DNA of 64,000 nucleotides from Nocardioides agri (GTDB taxonomy: Bacteria; Actinomycetota; Actinomycetes; Propionibacteriales; Nocardioidaceae). The stretch spans positions 2,319,669 to 2,383,668 of the forward strand of contig NZ_JACEIC010000002.1 in the NCBI RefSeq assembly GCF_013778305.1. Reading direction: 5' to 3'. Both the position numbers and the translations under genes were made by a program. Position 1 is the stretch's first letter, and the number at the start of each line of letters is the position of its first letter. Below, in pieces: positions 1 to 8,021 of this stretch. Under the pieces are notes generated by a model. That model saw only the letters and a list, made by a program, of their open reading frames with translations, was not told the origin of the DNA and made no database searches.

Positions 1-657
1 ACCGGATTCCTCGGCCAGGCGGCCGACGACGTCTACCGGATCGAGGGCCAGGACATGTACCTCGTCGGCACCTCCGAGGTGCCGATGGCGGCCTACCACT
101 CCGACGAGATCCTCGACGGCGCCTCGCTGCCGCTGCGCTACGCCGCGTTCAGCCCGTGCTTCCGCAAGGAGGCCGGCTCGCACGGCAAGGACACCAAGGG
201 CATCATCCGCGTCCACTGGTTCGACAAGGTCGAGATGTTCGTCTACACCACGACCGAGGAGTCCTACGCCGAGCACCAGCGGCTGCTCGAGATCGAGAAG
301 TCCTTCCTCGACAAGCTCGAGCTCGCCTACCAGGTCATCGACACCGCGGCCGGCGACCTCGGCCTGTCGGCGCAGCGGAAGTTCGACTGCGAGGCGTGGA
401 TCCCCACGCAGGGCAAGTACCGCGAGCTCACCTCGACCTCCAACTGCACCGAGTTCCAGACCCGCCGCCTCGACACCCGGGGCCGCTTCGGCCAGGACAT
501 CAAGCCGGTCGCGACGCTCAACGGCACGCTCTGCGCGATCCCGCGGGCCATCGTCGCGATCCTCGAGACCCACCAGCAGGCCGACGGCTCGGTGCGGGTC
601 CCGAAGGCGCTGCAGAAGTGGCTCGGCCGCGAGGTCCTGGAGCCCGTCGCGACGTGA
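1..657 (+). CDS. serS: Seryl-tRNA synthetase, C-terminal part (5' end outside window)
   Basis: Charges tRNA-Ser with serine in the cytoplasm. The reading frame is open from base 1, so only about the last 218 residues are present. Class II synthetase motif 2 is visible in [19 protein letters not shown] and motif 3 in [18 protein letters not shown] near the C-terminus; the TSEVP segment that lines the serine pocket is also present. The stop codon overlaps a GTG start of the next gene (GTGA), which suggests translational coupling to the downstream phosphatase. Two serine tRNA genes lie 8-9 kb further on. The N-terminal tRNA-binding coiled coil is not in the window. Confidence 0.97.
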   Translation, partial: TGFLGQAADDVYRIEGQDMYLVGTSEVPMAAYHSDEILDGASLPLRYAAFSPCFRKEAGSHGKDTKGIIRVHWFDKVEMFVYTTTEESYAEHQRLLEIEKSFLDKLELAYQVIDTAAGDLGLSAQRKFDCEAWIPTQGKYRELTSTSNCTEFQTRRLDTRGRFGQDIKPVATLNGTLCAIPRAIVAILETHQQADGSVRVPKALQKWLGREVLEPVAT

Positions 658-1496
658 CGACTCCTCCCGGCTGGCGACCCCGTCTGGTCGCCCTCGACAT
701 CGACGGCACGATCCTGAAGTGGGTCGAGGGCGCCGGCATGACCCACGAGGAGGTCGCGCCGGCCGTCCAGGCCGCCGTACGACGTGCGCTCGACGCCGGC
801 GCCCACGTGGTGCTCGCCAGCGGCCGCTCGCCGCACGGCATGACCCGGGTGGCCGACCTGCTCGAGCTGCACGACCCCGACGGCCCGGGCGACGAGCGGC
901 TGTGGATCGTGGCGTCCAACGGCGCGGTGGTCTTCCGCTACCCGCCGATCGAGGTCGTGCACGAGGAGAAGTTCGACGCGCGGCCGGCGGTCGAGGCGAT
1001 CCTCGCGCGGCAGCCCAACGCGATCGTGGCGGTCGAGGAGCGGGGCGTCGGCTACAAGGTCAGCCGCGCGTTCCCCGAGGGTGAGCTCTCCGGCGACATG
1101 ATCGTCACCGAGGTCGAGGACCTGCTCGCCCACGACGTCAGCCGCGTGATCATCCGCGACCCCGACGCCACCGCCGACGAGTTCGTCGCGTTGGCCGAGG
1201 AGCTCGGCCTGCACGGCACCAACTACGTCGTCGGCTGGACCGCCTGGCTCGACCTCGCGCCGGTCGGGGTGTCCAAGGCGTCCGGACTCGAGCACGTCGC
1301 CCGCCAGCTCGGCATCGACGCGGCCGACGCCCTCGCGGTCGGCGACGGCCGCAACGACCTCGAGATGTTCGAGTGGGCCGGCCGCTCGGTCGCGATGGGC
1401 CAGGCCATCCAGGAGGTCATCGACGCGGCCGACGACGTCACCGGCAGCGTCTACGAGGACGGGCTGGCCACCGAGCTCGACCGCTGGTTCGCATGA
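654..1496 (+). CDS. Cof-type HAD-superfamily phosphatase
   Basis: 280-residue HAD hydrolase of the Cof/YidA (class IIB cap) group, which dephosphorylate sugar phosphates or related metabolites; the substrate cannot be told from sequence. Motif I is DIDGTIL near residue 15, motif II the ASGRS segment near residue 59, and the C-terminal motif is [15 protein letters not shown] with [12 protein letters not shown] before it, as in the family. The GTG start (VTTPPGW) overlaps the serS stop by 4 nt; any upstream start would lie deep inside serS. It belongs to a tight run serS-HAD-GNAT-HAD, each joined by a 4-nt overlap. A second HAD of the same family follows two genes later. Confidence 0.85.
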   Translation: MTTPPGWRPRLVALDIDGTILKWVEGAGMTHEEVAPAVQAAVRRALDAGAHVVLASGRSPHGMTRVADLLELHDPDGPGDERLWIVASNGAVVFRYPPIEVVHEEKFDARPAVEAILARQPNAIVAVEERGVGYKVSRAFPEGELSGDMIVTEVEDLLAHDVSRVIIRDPDATADEFVALAEELGLHGTNYVVGWTAWLDLAPVGVSKASGLEHVARQLGIDAADALAVGDGRNDLEMFEWAGRSVAMGQAIQEVIDAADDVTGSVYEDGLATELDRWFA

Positions 1497-1972
1497 CGCT
1501 GCCCGCGATGGTCACGACCGAGCGGCTGCGGCTGCCGTTGTGGACCGCCGACGACGTCGCGGCGATCCGCGCCGGCGACCGCCGCGACGGCTGGCACGCC
1601 GACTACCCGCGCCCCGACGACCGCGACGTCGCCACGATCTGGCACGACGGCGACCCGTGGGGGCCGCGGCACGTCGTCCGCGGCGTGACCGCGCTCGGCT
1701 CGATCGGCTTCTTCGGCCCGCCCGAACCGGCCGGTGACGGGGTGCCCGAGGTCGAGGTCGGCTACGGGCTGGTCGCCGAGGCGCGCGGCTACGGCTTCGC
1801 CACCGAGGCGCTCCAGGGCCTGCTCGCCGAGGCCGACCGGGCCGGCGTGCGGGTCCGGGCCAGCGTCGAGCCCACCAACGCCGCCAGCATCCGGGTGCTC
1901 GCCAAGTGCGGCTTCACCGAGCTCCGCGGCGCCAACGAGGACGGCGAGCTCGTCATGGCCCGTCCGCTGTGA
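1493..1972 (+). CDS. GNAT-family N-acetyltransferase
   Basis: 159-residue acetyl-CoA-dependent acetyltransferase of the RimJ/RimL type. It begins TTERLRLPLWTADD, typical of this group, and has the acetyl-CoA-binding stretch EVEVGYGLVAEARGYGFATE followed by EPTNAASIRVLAKCGFTEL, the usual C-terminal signature of small-molecule or N-terminal acetyltransferases. The start ATG overlaps the stop of the preceding phosphatase (ATGA), and its own stop overlaps the next GTG start. The acceptor substrate is unknown; location between two HAD phosphatases gives no clear clue. Confidence 0.85.
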   Translation: MTLPAMVTTERLRLPLWTADDVAAIRAGDRRDGWHADYPRPDDRDVATIWHDGDPWGPRHVVRGVTALGSIGFFGPPEPAGDGVPEVEVGYGLVAEARGYGFATEALQGLLAEADRAGVRVRASVEPTNAASIRVLAKCGFTELRGANEDGELVMARPL

Positions 1973-2760
1973 CCCCGAAGCTGGTCGCCACCGACCTCGA
2001 CGGCACGCTGGTGCGCAGCGACGGCAGCGTCTCGCCCTACACCGCCGAGGTGCTGGCGCAGGTCGAGGCCCTGGGTGTGCCGGTCGTCTTCGTGACCGGG
2101 CGCCCGCTGCGGTGGACCGAGGAGGTCTTCGAGCACGTCGGCGAGCACGGCCTCGCGATCGTCTCCAACGGCGCGCTGGTCTGGGACGTCGCGCGGCACC
2201 GGCCGCAGCTCGAGCGGCCCATCGACGTGGCGCTCGGGCTCGAGGCCTGCGGTCTGCTGCGGACGGCGCTGCCGGGCACGACGTACGCCGTGGAGACGCT
2301 GGACGGCATCGGCCTGGAGCCGGAGTTCGTGGAGCGGCACCGGGTGCCGGAGGGCGCCCGGCGGGCACCGGTCGAGGAGCTGTTCGACCAGCCCGCGCTC
2401 AAGCTGCTCGCGCGGCACGAGCAGCTCGCGCCGCAGGAGTTCTGGGACCTCGCCGAGGAGGCGCTCGGTGGCCGGCTGGTCATCACCTGGTCGTCGGCCA
2501 CGTCGCTGCTCGAGATCAGCGCGCCGGGGGTGACCAAGGCGTCGACGCTCGCGCTGCTGTGCGCCGACCTCGGGCTGGGGGCTGCCGACGTGCTGGCGTT
2601 CGGCGACATGCCCAACGACCTGCCGATGCTGGCCTGGGCCGGCACGGCGTACGCGATGGCGAACGCGCATCCCACCGTGCTCGAGGTCGCCCACCACGTC
2701 GCGCCGCCCAACGACGAGGACGGCGTGGCGCGGGTGCTGGCTGGTGTGTTCGACCTGTGA
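1969..2760 (+). CDS. Cof-type HAD-superfamily phosphatase (second copy)
   Basis: 263-residue HAD phosphatase, same family as the gene two places upstream but clearly diverged. Motif I is ATDLDGTLV, motif II VTGRPLRW, the cap region carries the Cof-type insertion, and the C-terminal motif reads FGDMPNDLPMLAWAG after GVTKASTLALL. A GTG start (VTPKLVATDLDG) overlaps the GNAT stop by 4 nt. Substrate is unknown; the class usually acts on phosphorylated sugars, flavin or pyridoxal intermediates. Last gene of the overlapping serS run. Confidence 0.85.
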   Translation: MTPKLVATDLDGTLVRSDGSVSPYTAEVLAQVEALGVPVVFVTGRPLRWTEEVFEHVGEHGLAIVSNGALVWDVARHRPQLERPIDVALGLEACGLLRTALPGTTYAVETLDGIGLEPEFVERHRVPEGARRAPVEELFDQPALKLLARHEQLAPQEFWDLAEEALGGRLVITWSSATSLLEISAPGVTKASTLALLCADLGLGAADVLAFGDMPNDLPMLAWAGTAYAMANAHPTVLEVAHHVAPPNDEDGVARVLAGVFDL

Positions 2761-2768
2761 TCTGTTGA

Positions 2769-3368
2769 ATGGGCGCCGTGTCCGGGACCCGACGACTTCT
2801 CGCTGCCCTGCTGCTGAGCGCCCCTGTGCTGGGCGTCGTGGTGGCCACGGGCGCTCCGGCGACCGCCGCGTGCCCGCCGGTGTCCACCCTGGAGGACCGT
2901 GCCGCGGCGGCCGCGGACGTCTTCACCGGCACCGTCGCGGACGCCTCGGAGTCCGGGAGCACCAGGACCTACACGGTCACGGTCGGGCAGGTCTACAAGG
3001 GCTCGGTCGCCACCGAGCAGGTGTCCGTCACGACCGACACCCGGCCGCGGGCGTGCGGACTGCCGACGCTCGCCCCCGGCGACGAGTACGTCTTCTTCGT
3101 CCAGGAGAGCGGCGACGAGCTCACCACCGGGCGGCGCACCGGCAGCTGGCCGGCCACCGACGCGTACATCGCGCGCGTCGAGGCGGTCCTGGGCAGCGGC
3201 CACCCCGCCGTACCCCCGCCCCCGCCGCCGGCCGAGGCCGTCACCTTCGAGACCGTCGCCGACCCGCCCGCTGAGCTGTCCCGCGTCGCCGCGCCGGGCC
3301 TCGCGCTGATCCTCGTCGGCGTGCTCGGGCTGGTGCTGGCGTCGGTCCGCGGCCGCCGTCGGGGTTGA
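2769..3368 (+). CDS. Secreted or membrane-anchored protein, possibly NTR/TIMP-like
   Basis: 199 residues. A signal sequence covers about residues 1-34 (hydrophobic LLAALLLSAPVLGVVVA, then ATAACPP), followed by an extracellular domain starting CPPVSTLEDRAAAADVFTG with a VGQVYKG segment and a second Cys in RACGLP. This arrangement resembles bacterial netrin/TIMP-like domains, but that match is tentative. A proline stretch (PPPPPPAE) leads to a C-terminal transmembrane helix (ALILVGVLGLVLASV) and an RGRRRG tail, so the protein is probably tethered to the outside of the membrane. ATG at the first base is used; a GTG three codons later is an alternative. It converges on bpa across repeat A1. Confidence 0.7.
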   Translation: MGAVSGTRRLLAALLLSAPVLGVVVATGAPATAACPPVSTLEDRAAAAADVFTGTVADASESGSTRTYTVTVGQVYKGSVATEQVSVTTDTRPRACGLPTLAPGDEYVFFVQESGDELTTGRRTGSWPATDAYIARVEAVLGSGHPAVPPPPPPAEAVTFETVADPPAELSRVAAPGLALILVGVLGLVLASVRGRRRG

Positions 3369-3381
3369 GGTCGGCTCGGTC

Positions 3382-3461
3382 GGAATCACCGGTGCACCGG
3401 TGAAACTGTCACTTCTCGGCCGTTGCAACGCCTGAGAAGTGACAGGAGAGCCTGAGGAGTC
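3382..3461. repeat. Intergenic palindromic repeat A, copy 1 (80 bp)
   Basis: Copy 1 of an 80-bp element that recurs at 22146-22225 with about ten differences. It contains a perfect 18-bp palindrome (TCACCGGTG/CACCGGTGA), then a hairpin with arms GTCACTTCTC and GAGAAGTGAC around a loop holding the palindrome GTTGCAAC. It fills the space between two convergent genes, and its last bases touch the stop codon of bpa. A bidirectional terminator role fits the position; it lacks a U-tract. Confidence 0.8.
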
Positions 3462-4071
3462 AGAGGTACATGCCGCCCGAGTCGCCCGGCGTCGGCCCCG
3501 GACCCGGACCCGGACCCTGACCCGGCCCCGGCTGGCCCGGTACGCCGCCCGGCACCTGACCCGCGCCCGGCGGCAGCGCCCGGCGGATCTGCTCGAACTG
3601 GGCCTTGGCCGCCACCTGCTGGGCGTAGACGGCGGTCTGGATGCCGTGGAAGAGGCCCTCCAGCCAGCCGACCAGCTGCGCCTGCGCGATCCGGAGCTCG
3701 GCGTCCGTGGGCGTGGCGTCCTCGGTGAACGGCAGCGAGAGCCGCTCCAGCTCCTCGACGAGCTCGGGGGCCAGACCGGCCTCGAGCTCCTTGATCGAGG
3801 CCTGGTGGACCTCCTTGAGCCGCACCCGGCTCGCCTCGTCCAGCGGCGCCGAGCGCACCTCCTCGAGCAGCTGACGGATCATGGTGCCGATCCGCATGAC
3901 CTTCGCGGGCTGCTCGATCTGGTCGAGGATGCTCTGGGTGCTCTCGCCGTCGTCCTCGGCGGCCGGGTCGCTGCCGTCCGTCGCGGCGCCGGGTACGGCG
4001 GCGATCGGTCGGCCATCGGGTCCGATGACGAGGACCTGCTGCTCGGGCTGCTCGGAGTCCTGCTCGCTCAT
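3460..4071 (-). CDS. bpa: Bacterial proteasome activator Bpa (PafE)
   Basis: 203-residue homologue of the ATP-independent 20S proteasome activator first known from Mycobacterium tuberculosis. It has a disordered acidic N-terminus, a helical core (about residues 45-160, from STQSILDQIEQPAKVMRIG to AQQVAAKAQFEQIRRALPP) that forms the dodecameric ring in the family, a Gly/Pro-rich linker, and a C-terminal tail ending GGMYL. The penultimate Tyr is the hydrophobic-Tyr-X motif that docks into proteasome alpha-ring pockets; characterised mycobacterial tails end in GQYL. It implies a 20S core particle elsewhere in the genome. A TACGGT -10 box lies 6 nt before the ATG. Confidence 0.92.
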   Translation of the reverse strand: MSEQDSEQPEQQVLVIGPDGRPIAAVPGAATDGSDPAAEDDGESTQSILDQIEQPAKVMRIGTMIRQLLEEVRSAPLDEASRVRLKEVHQASIKELEAGLAPELVEELERLSLPFTEDATPTDAELRIAQAQLVGWLEGLFHGIQTAVYAQQVAAKAQFEQIRRALPPGAGQVPGGVPGQPGPGQGPGPGPGPTPGDSGGMYL

Positions 4072-4077
4072 GGCGCC

Positions 4078-4083
4078 ACCGTA
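4078..4083 (-). promoter_or_regulatory. -10 box of a leaderless bpa promoter
   Basis: TACGGT on the minus strand, separated by 6 nt (GGCGCC) from the bpa ATG and with no Shine-Dalgarno sequence. Transcription from such a box would begin at or next to the A of the start codon. No convincing -35 element was seen. Confidence 0.5.
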
Positions 4084-4111
4084 TCCGGGGGGCGGTCGAC
4101 TGATGCGGCGA

Positions 4112-5089
4112 TCAGACGGTGAGCAGGATCTTGCCCGTGTGCTCGCCTGACTCCATCAGCTCGTGCGCGGCGCGCGCGTCCGCCAGCGGGAAGGTGCCGT
4201 GCACGATCGGCTGCACCAGTCCCTCGGCGACCAGCGGCCAGACGTGCTCGACGACGGAGGCGCAGATCGCCGACTTCTCCTCGGTCGGCCGGCCGCGGAG
4301 GTTGGTCGCGATCACCGCCCCGCGCTTGCGCAGCAGCTTGTTGATGTCGAGCTCGGCCTTGGTCCCGCCCTGCATGCCGATGATGACGAGCCGCCCCTCG
4401 GTGGCGAGGGCGTCGATGTTGCGGTCGAGGTACGCCGCGCCCATGTTGTCGAGCACGACGTCGGCCCCGGCGCCGTCGGTGGCCTCGCGCACGGCGGCGA
4501 CGAAGTCCTCCTCGCGGTAGTTGACGGTGACGTCGGCGCCCAGCGCCGTACAGGCGGCGAGCTTGTCGGCGGTCCCACCGGTGGTGACCACCTTCGCGCC
4601 CAGCCGGTGGGCGAGCTGGATCGCGAACGACCCGATGCCGCCGGCACCCCCGTGCACCAGCAGCGTCTCCCGCGGCTGGAGGCCGGCGACCATGAAGACG
4701 TTGGACCACACGGTGGCCGCCACCTCCGGCAGCGCCGCGGCGGTCACCAGGTCGACGCCGTCGGGCAGGGGCATCAGCTGCCCGGCCGGTACGGCGACCC
4801 GCTCGGCGTACCCGCCCCCGGCCAGCAGCGCGCACGCGAGGTCGCCGACCTGCCAGCCCTCGACGCCGGCACCGACCGCGGCGACCGTGCCGCTGCACTC
4901 CATGCCGATGACGTCCGAGGCGCCAGGCGGCGGCGGGTAGAAGCCCTGCCGCTGGAGCAGGTCGGCCCGGTTGAGCCCGGCCGCGGCGACGTCGAGCACC
5001 ACCTCGCCGGGTCCGGCCTCGACGTCGGGCAGGTCGGTGATGGTCAGGACCTCGGGGGCCCCGGGCTCGGTGGCGATGACGGCGCGCAT
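4112..5089 (-). CDS. NAD(P)H:quinone oxidoreductase, zinc-free MDR family (PIG3/QorA-like)
   Basis: 325-residue medium-chain reductase. The N-terminus (MRAVIATEPGAPEVLTITDLPDVE) and GLNRADLLQRQGFYPPPPG are signatures of the TP53I3/PIG3 quinone oxidoreductase branch. The nucleotide-binding Rossmann site is VHGGAGGIGSFAIQLAHRLGA. It lacks the Cys cluster that would bind structural zinc. Predicted to reduce quinones or alpha,beta-unsaturated carbonyls with NADPH in the cytoplasm. The ATG is set by a TAGGCT -10 box 7 nt upstream. It is downstream of and co-directional with a small DUF6457 gene. Confidence 0.88.
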   Translation of the reverse strand: MRAVIATEPGAPEVLTITDLPDVEAGPGEVVLDVAAAGLNRADLLQRQGFYPPPPGASDVIGMECSGTVAAVGAGVEGWQVGDLACALLAGGGYAERVAVPAGQLMPLPDGVDLVTAAALPEVAATVWSNVFMVAGLQPRETLLVHGGAGGIGSFAIQLAHRLGAKVVTTGGTADKLAACTALGADVTVNYREEDFVAAVREATDGAGADVVLDNMGAAYLDRNIDALATEGRLVIIGMQGGTKAELDINKLLRKRGAVIATNLRGRPTEEKSAICASVVEHVWPLVAEGLVQPIVHGTFPLADARAAHELMESGEHTGKILLTV

Positions 5090-5096
5090 GGGGCCC

Positions 5097-5102
5097 AGCC
5101 TA
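5097..5102 (-). promoter_or_regulatory. -10 box of a leaderless quinone oxidoreductase promoter
   Basis: TAGGCT on the minus strand, 7 nt before the ATG of the quinone oxidoreductase, with no ribosome-binding site. It lies in the 21-bp gap after the DUF6457 gene. Confidence 0.45.
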
Positions 5103-5110
5103 GGGAGCGC

Positions 5111-5437
5111 TCAGACGTCCTCGTAGGCCTCGCCCGAGTGGTCGACCGAGGAGTCGTCGGGGATCTCGTCGTCCACGTCGTCCGGGTCGGGAGCGCCGGC
5201 GGGGCGGTCCCACCCTTCCGCCAGCCGTTGTGCACGGGCCGCCAGCGCCTCGATCTCCTCGACGTCGGCGTCGGCAGCGCCGGCGGCGTACCCGAGCAGG
5301 TACGTCGTGATCGGGGCGGCCGGCCTGGCGACGTTGTGCGCAGCCACCCGCGCGAGGTCGAGCAGCAGCGCCTCGTCGACCTCGGTGTCGAGGTCGAGCA
5401 CGTCGCAGAGCTCGTCGATCCAGTCGTGCAGGTTCAC
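5111..5437 (-). CDS. DUF6457-type small acidic protein
   Basis: 108 residues, soluble, unknown function. It starts VNLHDWIDELCDVLDLD from a GTG; an ATG six codons upstream is possible but the conserved part begins at NLHDWIDEL. A helical region with RVAAHNVARPAAPITTYLLGYAAGAA is followed by an acidic tail (PDDVDDEIPDDSSVDHSGEA). Proteins of this kind are commonly found next to MobA-like molybdenum cofactor nucleotidyltransferases, as here (the next gene upstream). A role with that enzyme is only inferred from proximity. Confidence 0.7.
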   Translation of the reverse strand: MNLHDWIDELCDVLDLDTEVDEALLLDLARVAAHNVARPAAPITTYLLGYAAGAADADVEEIEALAARAQRLAEGWDRPAGAPDPDDVDDEIPDDSSVDHSGEAYEDV

Positions 5438-5467
5438 GGACCCCAGGGTCCCCAAAGAGCCGGGCGC

Positions 5468-5490
5468 GCCGCAACCCCTTCGGGGCCGGC
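5468..5490 (-). terminator. Hairpin after the MobA-like gene
   Basis: On the minus strand the sequence directly after the mobA-like stop folds as GCCGGCCCC-GAA-GGGG followed by TTGCGGC, a short GC stem with a 3-nt loop. There is no U-run, as usual in this GC-rich DNA. Confidence 0.4.
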
Positions 5491-5491
5491 G

Positions 5492-6040
5492 TCACAGGTC
5501 GCGCAGGTCCGCCCACGTGTCGACGTCGCGGCCTTCGTCGCCCTCGGGCGCCACCAGCGCGAGGTCGAGGCCGGCGAGCAGGGCACGGAACGGCATCCCG
5601 TGCTGGCCCTCGAGGTCCGGGCGCACGGCGTCGAGGCGGCGCGCGTCGACCACGCCGGCCAGCTGGCGGCGCCCGTCCGCGTCGGTGAGGAAGGCGCCGT
5701 CGCGGCCAGCAGCCGCGTCCCGGAGCCGCCGGAAGGTCGCCGGCGTGACCCACGGCATGTCGACCGCCAGCACGCCCACGACCGAGGGGGGTCGCACGAG
5801 CGCGTCGTAGCCGGTCAGCAGGGCGGCGACCGGACCGCCGTACCGCGGCTCCTCCCGGGCGAAGGTGGCCGGCCGGGTCGTCGGCACCGGCTCGCCGACG
5901 ACCACGACCTCGTCGGCGTCGACGAGCGCCTCGAGCGCGTGCTCGAGCAGGGTGCGGCCGTCGTGCTCGACGGCTGCCTTGTCGGCGCCGTCCATCCGCA
6001 CCGCCCGTCCGCCCGCGAGCACGATCGCGGCGAAGGTCAT
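5492..6040 (-). CDS. MobA-like molybdenum cofactor guanylyl/cytidylyltransferase
   Basis: 182 residues of the NTP-transferase fold. The nucleotide-binding loop is IVLAGGRAVRMDGADKA (residues 6-22), the consensus LAGGxSxRMGxDKA with some substitutions, and the metal-binding Asp sits in VLAVDMPWV (usually CDxP). It is predicted to transfer GMP or CMP to molybdopterin, or to act on another phosphosugar. It is adjacent to the DUF6457 gene. The gene is divergent from the nitrilase gene, with only 18 bp between starts. Which cofactor it serves cannot be decided here because no other mo- genes are in the window. Confidence 0.8.
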   Translation of the reverse strand: MTFAAIVLAGGRAVRMDGADKAAVEHDGRTLLEHALEALVDADEVVVVGEPVPTTRPATFAREEPRYGGPVAALLTGYDALVRPPSVVGVLAVDMPWVTPATFRRLRDAAAGRDGAFLTDADGRRQLAGVVDARRLDAVRPDLEGQHGMPFRALLAGLDLALVAPEGDEGRDVDTWADLRDL

Positions 6041-6058
6041 GTGTGGCAGTCTCGCAGG

Positions 6059-6823
6059 GTGGCCAGCCTGCGCGTCGCCCTCGTCCAGCACGCCTCCGGA
6101 CTCGAGCCGGACGCCAACCGCGCCCTGCTCGACGCGCTCGCGCCGTCGGGCGCCGACCTGGTGGTCTTCCCCGAGGCGTTCGCTCGGGACTTCGGCGAGG
6201 CCGGCAGCGACGTCAGCGGGTACGCCGAGCCTCCGGACGGGCCGTTCGCCCGTGAGGTCGAGCGGGTGGCCGGTGACCGGGGCGCGACGCTGCTGGCCGG
6301 GATGTTCGAGGCCGGCGACGACCCCGACCGGCCGTTCAACACCCTGGTCCTGCGGGGGGCGGCGCACGCGTCGTACCGCAAGATCCACCTCTACGACTCC
6401 TTCGGCTACCGGGAGTCCGACCGGCTCTCCGCCGGCGACCCGGTGCCGGTGGTCGTCGACCTCGGCGGCTTCGGCGTCGGGCTCATGACCTGCTACGACC
6501 TGCGCTTCCCCGAGCTGGCGCGCGGCCTCGTGGACGCCGGTGCCGAGGTGCTGGTCGTCCCGGCCGCCTGGGTGGCGGGGCCGCACAAGGTGGACCACTG
6601 GCGCACGCTCGTCCGCGCCCGCGCGATCGAGAACACCTGCTACGTCGTCGCCGTCGGCCAGCCCGGACCGCGCTACACCGGACACTCGATGGTCGTCGAC
6701 CCGCTGGGCGAGGTCGTGGTCGAGGCCGGGGACGGTCCCGACGTGCTCACCGCTGGGCTGGAGCACACGCTCCTGGAGCGCGCACGCACCACCAACCCCT
6801 CGCTCGCGAATCGGCGACTGTAA
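6059..6823 (+). CDS. Nitrilase-superfamily carbon-nitrogen hydrolase
   Basis: 254-residue amidohydrolase with the Glu-Lys-Cys triad of the superfamily: Glu in VVFPEAFARDFG, Lys in YRKIHLYDSFGY, Cys in LMTCYDLRFPELARGL. The YRKIHLYD and TCYDLRFPEL strings place it with the omega-amidase/Nit2-type branch, which removes amide nitrogen from alpha-keto acid amides or deaminated glutathione. The start is a GTG (VASLRVALVQHAS); the preceding gene on the opposite strand begins 18 bp away. The C-terminus HTLLERARTTNPSLANRRL is a usual end for the family. Exact substrate is unknown. Confidence 0.88.
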   Translation: MASLRVALVQHASGLEPDANRALLDALAPSGADLVVFPEAFARDFGEAGSDVSGYAEPPDGPFAREVERVAGDRGATLLAGMFEAGDDPDRPFNTLVLRGAAHASYRKIHLYDSFGYRESDRLSAGDPVPVVVDLGGFGVGLMTCYDLRFPELARGLVDAGAEVLVVPAAWVAGPHKVDHWRTLVRARAIENTCYVVAVGQPGPRYTGHSMVVDPLGEVVVEAGDGPDVLTAGLEHTLLERARTTNPSLANRRL

Positions 6824-6834
6824 CCTTCCTCCCC

Positions 6835-7962
6835 GTGTCCAGGCATGCCCCTCGTCGCCGCGCCGAGCCGCGACGACGACGACGTGGCCGCGACACCGCA
6901 CCGGTCCCGGCCTCGGCGCCCGCGCCCGCGCCCGCTCCGGCACCGGAGGTCGCGAGCCCCGCCGCGCCCGCCCTGAGCCGGCTCGAGCGGTTCGCCCGCT
7001 CCCGCTGGGCGTTCGTCCTCTGGCTGCTGGTGGTCGCCGTCGGCGCCGCGGGCCTGCTCGCCTGCACGTTCGAGGTCGGGCCCGGCTGGCTGTGCTGCGC
7101 CGGCGCGGTGACCGTCGCAACGGCGTACTCCTGGGCGCTCGCGATCCGCACCGGCGGGCGGCCGATCGTCGTCGGCCTGCTCGCCCTCGTGCTCGGCCTG
7201 GCGGCGGTGATCAGCGACGAGGACGCCCTGCGCACCGGCGCCGCCGTCCTCACCTGCGTGGTCGCCGCCGTGCTCGGCGTGATGGCCACGGTGCCCTCGG
7301 TGCGCTTCCTCGGCGCCGTTCGCGAGGTCGTGGTCGCCGTCGTGCTGGCCGCGATCGGCGCCCTCGCGACGGTCGGCTTCGAGCCGGTCGTCTCGGTCGT
7401 CCGCTTCGAGTACGTCACCCTCGCGCTGGCCTTCGTCGGCGTCTTCGCCCTGGTCTACCGGCTCGGGGCCGGCCTGCACGGGCTGGGCCGACGTGGCGTG
7501 CTGATCGTGCTCATCGGCTCGGTCCTGCTGGCCGTCACGCTGCTGTACGCCGAGCTCCTGCGCCGCTACGGCACGCCCGGCCTGGTCGGCAACCTCCTCG
7601 ACGTCGTGGTCTGGTCGCGGTCGAACCTCGGCGCCTTCCCGCGGCCGATCGAGACGATCCTCGGTGTCCCCGCCCTGGCCTGGGGAGTGCACATGCGCGC
7701 CCGCCGTCGCCAGGGCTGGTGGGTCTGCGCCTTCGGCGTCGCCGCGACCACCCCGGTCGCCAACGCCCTCGTCAACCCCGCGGTCTCGCTCTCCGAGAGC
7801 GCTCTCGCGGTGACCTACGGCGCGGTCGTCGGTCTGCTCATCGGCCTCGTCGTGATCCGGCTCGACCTGGCCTTCACCGCGCCGCGGGGCAAGCGGGGCC
7901 GTCGAGCGGAGGAGGCCGGCGCGGTGCGGCCCGAGCCGTCGCGCACCCGTCCCTTGCTGTGA
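6835..7962 (+). CDS. Multi-pass membrane protein of unknown function
   Basis: 375 residues. A basic N-terminus (RHAPRRRAEPRRRRRGRD) and an Ala/Pro linker lead into about nine hydrophobic segments between residues 57 and 345, then a charged cytoplasmic tail (PRGKRGRRAEEAG). There are no recognisable catalytic motifs. It starts with GTG 11 bp after the nitrilase stop, and the TAACCT sequence overlapping that stop could serve as a -10 box. Unrecognised; could be a permease or a scaffold. Confidence 0.7.
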   Translation: MSRHAPRRRAEPRRRRRGRDTAPVPASAPAPAPAPAPEVASPAAPALSRLERFARSRWAFVLWLLVVAVGAAGLLACTFEVGPGWLCCAGAVTVATAYSWALAIRTGGRPIVVGLLALVLGLAAVISDEDALRTGAAVLTCVVAAVLGVMATVPSVRFLGAVREVVVAVVLAAIGALATVGFEPVVSVVRFEYVTLALAFVGVFALVYRLGAGLHGLGRRGVLIVLIGSVLLAVTLLYAELLRRYGTPGLVGNLLDVVVWSRSNLGAFPRPIETILGVPALAWGVHMRARRRQGWWVCAFGVAATTPVANALVNPAVSLSESALAVTYGAVVGLLIGLVVIRLDLAFTAPRGKRGRRAEEAGAVRPEPSRTRPLL

Positions 7963-8009
7963 TCGCGCTGTGACGGTGGGCCGACGGGGGAGTACCTCCC
8001 GGTAACGAC

Positions 8010-8015
8010 TAGGTT
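8010..8015 (+). promoter_or_regulatory. -10 box of a leaderless promoter for the biotin carrier gene
   Basis: TAGGTT followed by 6 nt and the ATG, without a ribosome-binding site. The same box occurs at the same distance before the AGE-isomerase gene (25502-25507). Confidence 0.55.
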
Positions 8016-8021
8016 CGCTGC

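Noticed and set aside
4163..6058. In-frame 5' extension of the nitrilase gene by over 600 codons
   Set aside because: The extension runs antisense through the quinone oxidoreductase, DUF6457 and MobA genes. The GTG at 6059 gives the normal family N-terminus.
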